64,000 nucleotides of DNA from Craterostigma plantagineum (lineage: Eukaryota > Streptophyta > Magnoliopsida > Lamiales > Linderniaceae): contig JAPQWV010000763.1 in the NCBI GenBank assembly GCA_027422505.1, positions 175,001 through 239,000 of the forward strand, written 5' to 3'. This document shows, in pieces, positions 32,774 to 42,947 of this stretch; the first letter of the stretch is position 1, and each line of letters opens with the position of its first letter. The notes below the pieces were generated by a model that did not search any database, was not told where the DNA came from, and was given only the letters and a program-made list of their open reading frames with translations. Both the position numbers and the translations under genes were made by a program.

Positions 32774-34171
32774 TGATCACCACGCGGTGTGTGAATGAAA
32801 AGTACGAAAAGTAATAATTAAATCGAATACCTAATTACTATCACCGACGTGCGATAGGCAGTGGACCTATCGTGTGTAGTGTAGTTAAGTGAGTAGACGA
32901 GTATCGAACACAAGGAATAAATCAAGTACTAGCAGTGACCTATCGACTCGATATTTAGCCTAAATAAAATATGCAGATGGTGTTACGAACTACCCTAATA
33001 GATTACTCCTAAATGAACGAGAGACTAAAAGACTACGCCTAAAACTGGTGAAAAACTTTCAGATAATAGAGATGTGCTCGGGATTCAAATCCCGCTAGGT
33101 ACTATCGGTTAAGACAGTGAATTCTCGCTCCTACGTGATTCTGACTAGATCGCAGTAATTTCCTACCCGCTCACGAGTTTGCTGTTGCCCTAAACGCTCG
33201 CGGGGATCCAAGGTTCAGTAATTACTAAAGGCGAGGATCGAGTATTTGCTTTCGCCCTATACTCGAATCCTATCTTCTACGAATGGCCTTATCGTTGTTT
33301 AGCTGTCGCCCTAAACGATTTTCCACACGATCACTTTAACACATAGAGATACTAAAGCGACGAAACAATTTCATAGACAGATAAAAAGTCATAAACACGA
33401 GTCACGATTAAACATATGTCTTAATTACGAAATATCCTAGCGTTCATCTAATCCCAAACACATAGGGGATTTAGCTACGCATAATTGATGGGAAAACAAT
33501 GAAAGAAATCAGAAACGAAGAAGAAGAATTCATGATCTCGAATACTGATGATATGGGATGGTGGCACGGATGAATCTTCGTTCTGCGTTCAATTTGGCGT
33601 GATTGCGTCGTTGATCCGTCTCTCGCGCTTCTCCAATGGAATTTTTCGTTTCTGGCGTCTGTAATTCGTCTCTTATGAGTTAGGGTTGATATCTGATAAG
33701 TGTCCCCTTTTTCTGAGTCGAATTTGGGCTTATATAGGAATTTTCGTAACGGCACGCCCTGGGACATGGGCCGTCACGGCCGTGACCACCACCGACTCAA
33801 ATCGCTCAACTCTCTGCCAAGTGTCACGGCCAAGTGCATTGCTCGTCACGGCCGTGACCATCTTCGATCCAACTCTCTGGCAAGTGTCACGGCCAAGTGC
33901 ATTGCTCGTCATGGCCGTGGCTGTCTCCTTTATTAGCCTCTGCCCAGTGTCACGGCCTTGTGCACTACGTGTCACGGCCGTGACCTGCACCAGTTTTCAC
34001 TGTCTTCGTGCCGTTTTGCCCCGTTTTTGCTCCTTTTCACCCAAAACTCGTCCTAAACTCCTTCAATATAAAATAAGTGTAAATATGGCGAATAAACGCA
34101 TAAAATGATTGCTAGAGTTCTATTATATCCCAATTAAATACTACGATAAACGCATTGAAATACGTTTATCA
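32774..34171 (-). repeat. Athila LTR3 (- orientation)
   Basis: 1398 bp, TG at 34171 to CA at 32774 on the - strand, with the same TCACGGCCGTGAC tandem units (33770-33990) as LTR1, LTR2 and LTR4. Confidence 0.92.
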
Positions 34172-35554
34172 AACCTCCCCACACTTAAGCATTTGCTTGT
34201 CCTCAAGTAAATTACAAGTCAGAGAAGGCAAAAAGTATCAAGATGACGGCACGATTGTTCGCAATTTATCGTCAAAGCTAGAACGCACAAAATGAAATCA
34301 AGCAAGCAATCATGAACATCGCACTAATGACCTGCACCTGTCAACCTGAGCTTCCCTAGCACTGCAAATAGAGACTTATACCTCACAAGGATTCACTCAA
34401 TTCACTCAAGTGTATAGGCTAGCATATGATGAGTCGCTCAATTCGTGCGCTAGTCCAACCCCTACCATAAACTTGCAAGCTAATCGCATCTCTACTATTC
34501 AAAGTGGCAAGTATAAATCTGGGGGTCTTTTCGGGGGGAAACGGGTCGAATAATCATGAAGCGGCAAGCATATAAAATGAACACTTAATCTTAGAGCTAG
34601 GATACGTAAACAAAAATTATCAAATAACACAGCATGATCAAACAGACAGTCGCACGTCCCAACATAAGACTCGACGTTCTCGCTCTGAAATCCTAGACTT
34701 TTCTGCCCGACCCTCTCGACTCAGTTTCCTTCCATTTTCTGCCCTTTCACCTTAGTTACGCTCTACTTTTGTGCACTGCCCTTATTCTCTAAAAACATCA
34801 AGGTTCGGCTTTTGTCGCAAAGAATACATCGTCACAGCGAATGTCATGTAACTAGGGATACTTATTACCAAAACATATATCTTGCCAAAGGGTTATGGGC
34901 AGGCTTATGCAAGGGATCGGGTCATTTCAGAAAACGGTCAAGTAAGGCACGAGTCATTTCACGAATAGCTGAGAAGAACATCAAATCATACACTGAAATA
35001 GTAACTCTCAAGTTCGACTTATGCTCTATTCTAAACAACTCATGTTTATCTCTGGAGGCTTATTCGAGTCAGTGACTTCCGAGGTAAGCAACGAATAGGT
35101 TCAGGCTCAAAGTGGCTAACTAATAGGATTAGTCATGGTGGAGAAATCTGGCCCTGGACTTAATTCCTAATGCCCTCATCATGTTCACACTAACGCACTA
35201 AAACAGTTTCAACACGTATCAGACAGGCAAGTTCTAGAGAGACATAGACCAGGCACGTCACACAACCAATAAAAATGAGCATAAGCTAGTCAGGCTCAAA
35301 CTCTCACAACGTAACAGGGTTATGTGTACGAGTCCCTCAAAATAGCGCTTTATCGATTCAGGTAAACACGATTCAATCCGTCATGCATATCCTAATTGCT
35401 CACAAAGTTTCATAAAATGAAGACCAACTCGAGATAAGCGCAAACAATCATGCCTGAATTCAGTAATTCATGCCTTTCCAACGAACTTAACGACTCACGG
35501 ACACGTCATAAAAAATTTACGCATGCATTCTTAACTAAATTCCCCTAAAAAACT
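34172..35554 (-). other. Truncated Athila 3' tail fused to LTR4
   Basis: It mirrors the 3' tail from the terminal polypurine module to the internal module near 13800. It stops at AAATTCCCCT (35545) and passes straight into AAAAACT, the primer-site spacer next to LTR4. The ORF-1, gag-pol, leader and primer site of this unit have been deleted. Confidence 0.8.
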
Positions 35555-37012
35555 TGATCGACACGTGGTGTGTGAATGAAAAGTGCGACAAGTAATAATT
35601 AAAACGAATACCTAATTACAATCACCGACGTGCGATAGGCAGTGGACCTATCGTGTGTAGTGCAGTAAAGTGAGTAGACGAGTATCGAACACAAGGAATA
35701 AATCAAGTACTAGTAGTGATCTATCGACTCGATATTTAGCCTAAATAAAATACGCAGATGCTGTTACGAACTATCCAGATTACTCCTAAATCAACGAGAG
35801 ACTAAAAGACTATGCCTAAAACTGGTGAAAAACTTTCAGATAATAGAGATGTACTTAGGATTCGAATCCCGCCAGGTACTATCGGTTAAGACCATGAATT
35901 CTCGCTCCTACGTGATTCTGACTAGATCGCAGTAATTTCCTACCCGCTCACGAGTTTGCTGTTGCCCTAAACGCTCGCGGGGATCCAAGGTTCAGTAATT
36001 ACTAAAGGCAAGGATCGAGTATTTGCTTTCGCCCTATACTCGAATCCTATCTTCTACGAATGGCCTTATCGTTGTTTAGCTGTCGCCCTAAACGATTTTC
36101 CACACGATCACTTTAACACATAGACATACTAAAGCGACGAAACAATTTCATAGACAGATAAAAAGTCATAAACACGAGTCACAATTAAACATATGTCTTA
36201 ATTACGAAATATCCTAGCGTTCATCTAATCCCAAACACATAGGGGATTTAGCTACGCATAATTGATGGGAAAACAATGAAAGAAATCAGAAACGAAGAAG
36301 AAGAATTCATGATCTCGAATACTGATGATCTGGGATGGTGGCACGGATGAATCTTCGTTCTGCGTTCAATTTGGCGTGATTGCGTCGTTGATCCGTCTCT
36401 CGCGCTTCTCCAATGGAATTTTTCGTTTCTGGCGTCTGTAATTCGTCTCTTATGAGTTAGGGTTGATATCTGGTAAGTGTCCCCTTTTTCTGAGTGAAAT
36501 TTGGGCTTTTATAGGAATTTTCGTAACGGTCACGGCCTGGGACATGGGCCGTCACGGCCGTGACCACCACCGACTCAAATCGCTCAACTTTCTGCCAAGT
36601 GTCACGGCCAAGTGCATTGCTCGTCACGGCCGTGACCATCTTCGATCCAACTCTCTGCCAAGTGTCACGGCCAAGTGCATTGCTCGTCACGGCCGTGATC
36701 ATCTTCGATCCAACTCTCTGCCAAGTGTCACGGCCAAGTGCATTGCTCATCATGGCCGTGACTATCTCTTTAATTAGCCTCTGCCCAGTGTCACGGCCTC
36801 GTGCACTACGGTCACGGCCATGACCTTCACCAGTTTTCACTGTCTTCGCGCTGTTTTGCCCCGTTTTTGCTCATTTTCGCCCGAAACTCGTCCTAAACTC
36901 CTTCAATATAAAAATAAGTGTAACTATGGCGAATAGACGCATAAAATGATTGCTAGAGTTCTATTATATCCCAATTAAACACTACGATAAACGCATTGAA
37001 ATACGTTTATCA
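35555..37012 (-). repeat. Athila LTR4 (- orientation), with one extra internal repeat unit
   Basis: 1458 bp, about 60 bp longer than the other LTRs. It has one more copy of the ~63-bp unit (GTCACGGCCGTGA, ATCTTCGATCCAACTCTCTG, CCAAGTGTCACGGCCAAG) at 36560-36760. Its outer end TTTATCA is followed by ATGTT, the outer target duplication. Confidence 0.92.
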
Positions 37013-37017
37013 ATGTT
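37013..37017 (+). other. Outer target-site duplication of the Athila complex (ATGTT)
   Basis: ATGTT directly follows LTR4 and begins satellite sequence. It is the partner of AACAT at 16560-16564. Confidence 0.8.
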
Positions 37018-38930
37018 CGTAGTACCATACCCTATGATAGAGTAGTACCATACATATGTTACTTGTAGTATCTTTTTCGTACCACGTTTCTAGCAATCGA
37101 AGTTCCTGCCCAAATTTGCAGTACCAATGTACATATGTTTGTAGTTTCAATATATAGATGTTTGTGGTACCGTAACATAAGCTAGTGTAATACCACGAGT
37201 AGGTTACTTGTAGTATCTTTTCCATACCATTATAATCCCTAATTCTAAATATTCACTCACCAATATTGATACTAAATCATCAGTAAAGTATTTATAACTA
37301 TGGTAACATAGTCAAGGACCAAAAATAACTCGGACGGCGTCGAAAAATTACTACCCAAATTTGTAGATATACATATATTTGTAGTTCCAATATCTAGATG
37401 TTCGTAGTACCATACCCCACCATAGAGTAGTACCATACGTGCGTTTCTTGTAGTATTTTTTCGTATCACGTTTCTAACAATCGAAATTCCTACCCCAAAT
37501 TTGTAGTACCAATATACATATATTTGTAGTTCCTATATATAGATGTTTGAGGTACCACAACATAAGCTAGTGTAGTACCACGAGTAGGTTACGTGTAGTA
37601 TCTTTTCCGTATCATGTTTCTAGCAATCGAAAACCCTACCCAAATTTGAAGTACCAATATACATATGTTTGTAGTTCCATATATAGATGTTCGTAGTACC
37701 ATACCCTACCATAGTGTAGTACCACACCTATGTTACTTGTAGTATCTTTTTCGTACCATGTTTCTAACAATCGAAATTCCTACCCTAAATTTGTAGTACC
37801 AATATACATATATTTGTTTTCCAATATATAGATTTTTGCGGTACCATAACATAAGCTAGTGTAGTACCACGAGTAGGTTACTTGTAGTATCTTTTCCGTA
37901 CCACGTTTCTAACAATCGAAATTCGTAGCAAATTTGTAGTACCAATTTACATAAGTTTGTAGTTCCAATATATAAATGTTCGAAGTACCGTACCCTACGA
38001 TAGTGTAGTACCACACGTATGTTACTTGTAGTATCTTTTTCGTACCACGTTTCTAGCAATCGAAATTCCTACCCACATTTGTAGTACCAATTTACATATG
38101 TTTGTCGTTCTAATATATAGATGTTCGTGGTACCGTACCCTACCATAGTGCAGTACCATATGTATGTTACTTGTAGCATCTTTTTTCGTACCACTTTTCT
38201 AGTAATCGAAATTCCTACCCAAATTTGTAGTACTAATATAATATGTTTGTAGTTCCAATATATAGTTCGTGGTACCGTACCCTACCACAGTGTAGTACCA
38301 TACGTATGTTACTTGTAGTATCTTTTTTTCGTACCACGTTTCTAGCAATCGAAATTCCTACCCAAATTTGTAGTACCAAAATAAATATGTTTGTAGTGCC
38401 AATATATAGATGTTCGTAGTATCATAACCTACCATTGTGTAGTACCATACGTATGTTACTTGTGGTATCGTTTTCGTACCACATTTCTAGCAATCGAAGT
38501 TCCTACTCAAATTTGTAGTACCAATATACATATGTTTGTAGTTCTAATATATAGATGTTCGTAGTACCATACCCTATGATAGTGTAGTACCATACATATG
38601 TTACTTGTAGTATCTTTTTCGTACCACGTTTCTAGAAATCGAAATTCCTGCCCAAATTTGTAGTACCAATATACATATGTTTGTAGTTCCAATATATAGA
38701 TGTCAATAGTACCATACCCTACGATAGTGTAGTACCATATGTATGTTACTTGTCTTTTTCGTACGACATTTCTAACAATCGAAAATTCTTGCCCCAATTT
38801 GTAGTATCAATATACAGATGTTTGTAGTACCATATTTAGATGTTTATAGTACCATAGCTTATGATAATGCAGTACTGTGGGTAGGTTACTTGTAGTATCT
38901 TTTGCGTACCACGTTTTTAATTATCGAAAG
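37018..38930 (+). repeat. ~144-bp tandem satellite array, about 12 units
   Basis: The landmark CGTACCACGTTTCTAGCAATCG recurs near 37076, 37470, 37608, 37752, 37897, 38040, 38186, 38331, 38478, 38618, 38759 and 38906, spacing 138-147 bp. Each unit also holds GTAGTACCATACCCTACC, TATGTTACTTGTAGTATC and TTTGTAGTTCCAATATATAG. A different 130-bp block (37222-37352) interrupts the array and recurs inverted at 16749-16880. Confidence 0.9.
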
Positions 38931-40540
38931 CACGTAGATTATTGTGCAAATAAGGCATTAGAACTTCCAGCAAACAATTTTATTGGAACACCATCAATAA
39001 TACGACATCAGTATTAATATTATTCACCCAACAATAGTATTGATATCAATATATCTACAATTTTAATATGATTCATCCACCAACAATATTAATATCGAAC
39101 ATATCGACAATATTAATATCACTTATCCACCAACATCATACAAAAAACATATCGTCGTAAGAATGTGTGATAACATATTGGCAACATACCAACAAAAAGA
39201 ATGCTCCATCACCTATCGTTTCGTTGGTCAAACAATAAATATGTGCTCTTCTTATATTCCACACATGCAAACAACGTGAGCCCACCAAAGACATTCATAG
39301 ACAACATATCTTCGTATTATGTTACCTGTTAAAAGTAAAAATAACAAACGATAACCATATGACACTGCTAGAAACCTTCATAAGGTACTTCATAAAAGAA
39401 ATGTGGGTACTGTAATTCAATACACTTTGGTACTGCATATAATGAATTTCTTTTAACAGATAAATTATGCCAAATCTTAAGCAAATACTAACCTCTCTCG
39501 ACATCCACAATATGCTAACAGTAGAAAACAGGAGAAGAACTCAGCTTTTTACACCTCGATGCCCAAATTGCAACACCCACGACTCGACACCCAAATCGCG
39601 ACACCCACAACCCGATACCCAATTTATGTCCATGCTACTGCCACAAACATTCATTGTGCACCTCATCAGAGTGTTCTCTAACTCAATTTCGTTCGCTCGA
39701 GGTCAAGAAGCTCGAAGGATAACCCACAGTGAAAAAAAACAACAAAAACCTACCTCAACTTACCTGGACCGAGAAACCCACGATGAATTAGGCAAGCTCG
39801 GAGCTTTCTGGTGCGGGCAGAGGCTTTTCCGTCGCCGGCGGGAGCTTTTCTAGTTGGGAGATGAGGCCTGAAATTAAAAGCTACGTGAGTGTTGATTTGG
39901 GGAAGAAATGATTTAAAAATAATAACTGAGGGCTAAAATCGTCATTTCAGGTAAATAGGTAGTGATGTGTAAGAATGTTTTGATTTAGGGTGTTTGATAA
40001 TAAGTAAACTAAAAGGGGGAGTTAGTTGATAAAAAGTTTGGAAATGGGGTGCCCCTTATTTTTTATTTTAATTTATTATAAAATTAAATTATAAATTTAA
40101 TTTTATTACTGTATAAGAAAATTAATTTGAGGATAACTGTAATATTTATCAATATCATGGGTAAATTTGTAATTAGTATTGACACACCAAATTAATTAGA
40201 TGGTAGTTACTCTAAGCCTCTCCCACTTAATAAAATAGAAAGATGAAGGACGCAGGGAGAATATGGACGAAAGGGCGAAAAAGTTCGGGTATATAAAGAA
40301 GTCATGGGAGAATATGGACGAATAAGATTAATTCGATCGAACGGGGATGGCTAATAAATAACAATATTCTAATGTCGGTGAGGACGTATGTTATTTGTGT
40401 GTGAAGTGTTAACATTGGCGGTGCTTAAACCACACGCTATTTAGTATTTATCGCCACATTGTGGTAATTAATTAGTTTAATATCGTTCTTTTTGTTCCCC
40501 GTAAATACAATCGTTTTTAAATATTCTTTTTTCAACCAAC
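38931..40540. other. AT-rich, repeat-flavoured region without a recognised gene
   Basis: 38990-39140 has imperfect repeats of CACCAACAATATTAATATCG-type words. 39555-39630 has short direct repeats of GACACCCAAATCGCGACACCC kind. A 128-codon + strand frame spans 39467-39853, but its composition reflects these repeats and I do not consider it a gene. The rest is AT-rich and unassigned; it may belong to the same unidentified element as the satellite. Confidence 0.4.
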
Positions 40541-41068
40541 TTAGAGCAACTACAATCGTACCTGAAAACCAAAAATTGGAGTAAATGTGGTCCAACCGTA
40601 CTGCAAAGCATGACGAATTATGGGTCACTTGGTTCTCTCTCATCCATATGATGCATCTATGTGTTTGCATCCCATAAGATGCGTTTGTACTTTTCTATTT
40701 GCAAATAAAGCCTTTTATATATTTTATTTATTATATAAGTCATGTAAAATATATATATATATATATATATATGTAAATTGTTTTTATTTGTATACAAGCC
40801 CTTGTATATGTTTTTATTTCTACAAAATGGCATATAATATTGAATTTTTTGTTTTTAAATTTGTATTACAATAGTAAAATATTATTTTGAAAAATTGGAA
40901 TGTATGTTGGTAGTATTGAAAATCAATTAAAGTTGGTGTAAAAGAGAATATCTCAAAAAATGCTTTTTAGTTTGAGAATGAGTTCTTCGTTTGGAGATGA
41001 ATAGCATTTTGAGTTGAGAATGAGTTTGCGTTTGAGAATGTGTTTCTCGGTTGGAGATGGTCTTAGCA
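40541..41068. mobile_element. Probable hAT-like MITE
   Basis: The left edge TTAGAGCAACTACAATCG and the right edge CGGTTGGAGATGGTCTTAG are imperfect inverted repeats of the AGAGC-ATCTCCAACCG kind common to plant MITEs. The inside is AT-rich, with an (AT)n run at 40748-40772 and repeated GTTTGAGAATG words. I could not define an exact target duplication. Confidence 0.45.
40748..40772. repeat. AT microsatellite
   Basis: About twelve AT dinucleotides inside the probable MITE. Confidence 0.85.
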
Positions 41069-41071
41069 TCA

Positions 41072-41928
41072 TAAACGTCTCTCTCTATCCTCTCTATCCT
41101 CTCTCTAAAAGGAAAAAGAAAAAAGAAAAAGAATTTCTTCTTCCTTTCTCCCCCTCCTCCATTAAAGGAGGTTAGGAGAGGTCCTATTTTTAGTATCTTC
41201 TTTTATTTTCTTTGTGTTGCTTGCTTTTTCCTTAGTTGTTTCCCTTTCTTTCCTTTGTGTTGCTTGTGTATGTGCGCTTTAGTATTTTAGTTTTCTCCTT
41301 TGCTTTCTTTGTGTCTGTGCGTTTTCTATGTGGGTTTGCTTTGTGGTTGTCTGGAAATCGTGAGGGTTTTGATTCCATTTTGTTATGCGTGGGTCGTTGG
41401 GTGTGTTGATTTCCTTTGCTGAAGAATTTTGTTGTTTGTGGGTTTCTCACCTCCTCTTTGGAATTTTCCAACTCGACTACGACGGGTGTTCCTCCATTGA
41501 TGGAGTTGGGGAGATAACTACTCTTTTTGCTGTTTCATGTCTCTTTCGTTTTTTTATTTAAATCTTAGTCTCCCCATTGTGGGAGTGTCAGTCTCTTCAC
41601 CGTAGGAGTTCTTTCTCCCTCTCAAGAGTGTCATTCCCAAGGAAGACAAAGTTTAGAGTCGACGAAAGAAAGTAAAGAGTACTGTAATAGCCAAATTTTA
41701 GAGTATTAGCTTTATATGTAGTAGGTTCTTTAGTTCTTTAGTCCGGTTTTAAATCATGTCTTTTTTGGGCTTGTTTGCGTTTTTTGTTGGATGGATTTGT
41801 GTTTGTTTCTCTCAAAGTGAGAGCTTTTTCTCCCTCTGAAAGATTGAATGTAACCAGAGGGTGCATTTGAGTTCTTTAGCCCCTGTAATTTTCTTATTTT
41901 AATGAACTATCGTTTGAAAAAAAAACCA
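41072..41928 (+). mobile_element. Poly(A)-tailed non-LTR retroposon with 11-bp target duplication
   Basis: The 857-bp segment starts CT-rich and ends AATGAACTATCGTTTG plus a run of nine A and a few bases. It is flanked by TCTTAGCATCA at 41061-41071 and 41929-41939. The tail and duplication show target-primed insertion. No RT or other domain is encoded, so it is a non-autonomous or truncated retroposon. Its 5' and 3' ends resemble 3721-4035 and 3309-3720. Confidence 0.75.
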
Positions 41929-41939
41929 TCTTAGCATCA

Positions 41940-42304
41940 AAATATGGTTGGGCTTAATTAGGACTGTTAATATGGCCCGCGGGTCGGCCCACCCCACGGC
42001 TATCCGGCGGCCCGGGCCGTCGTTATTGTACTTATTGAAAAGCAACTGCAAAATAATTTTATATGCTACTGAATAAGGAATTATTAATAATCAAATAAGA
42101 AACATGTCAATATCTCAATTATAAAACAGACGCATAAATTATGACAAGACTAATAAAATAAAAATAGAACACCAAAACATGGCAAGACCTCTTCAGCGAC
42201 TCCAATAAAATAAAAATAGGATACCTAAACATGACAAGACCTCGTCAACAACCCAGTAAAATAAGAACAGGACACTTAAAACATGACAAGAAATATCAAA
42301 AAGC
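41940..42304. other. GGCCC-rich hAT-like terminus and 3' flank of the MYB/SANT-like pseudogene
   Basis: 41957-42020 (GGACTGTTAATATGGCCCGCGGG onward) resembles one end of the GGGCC-rich hAT elements in this window, but no partner end or target duplication was found. 42120-42290 has about three copies of a ~55-bp unit (AACATGACAAGACC, AATAAAATAAAAATAGGA), probably in the old gene's 3' UTR. Confidence 0.4.
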
Positions 42305-42947
42305 TCAGCAACCTCTTGTCATGCTCTTCACCAAATTCAAGCGTTCTACCTCATTCATGGCTAGAAAAATGGCAAGTTTTCCTGAATTATTGATGATGGC
42401 ATCCGAAACATCAAACAACTGCATAGGTAACAAGTTCAAATGCATATTCTTAATTGTCGCAACAACCTTGCTTTCATTTTCTGTTGCTGCTCCAATCCTC
42501 GACATCCCTTCCAATAATAATTTATTTGTTTGTTGAGTCATCTCTCGCATTTCATTAATGAAATCCTGATCTTCAACTACTTGTCGTTTCCTTTTACCTT
42601 GCTTCTTGGATTTATGCTCGGGACTGTCTGCTGAAGATTGATCGTCAAATGTAGGTGAAGCATCAGAAGGTCTATTAGTAATGGGGAAGTTGAACGCACT
42701 TGGAATATCTTGAGCCTGCATGGTCGATATCTCCTCATCTAGTCCATTTTCACAAGTAATTCCAACTGCATTTTCTCCTGTAGCTCTGTCTTTTCCAAAA
42801 TCTCATACCAGTCTTCGTATATAGGCCATGTTTTGTATCTTATAGCCTTATATACGTTTGAAGAGTGCCGTAAGAAAAAAATAGTATATATTTTTCTTTG
42901 AAAATAGATATGTTTCTTGAAATTTACCTCTTTTATCTCGTCCCATA

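Noticed and set aside
5788..37012. Two independent, oppositely oriented Athila insertions
   Set aside because: The two outer flanks share one 5-bp duplication and rebuild a single satellite unit, which fits one insertion followed by inversion better.
37018..38930. Regularly spaced repeats that could suggest a CRISPR array
   Set aside because: The whole ~144-bp unit is repeated, without unique spacers, and the genome is a plant's.
39467..39853. 128-codon + strand frame
   Set aside because: It overlaps short GACACCC-type direct repeats and has no recognisable domain or splice context.
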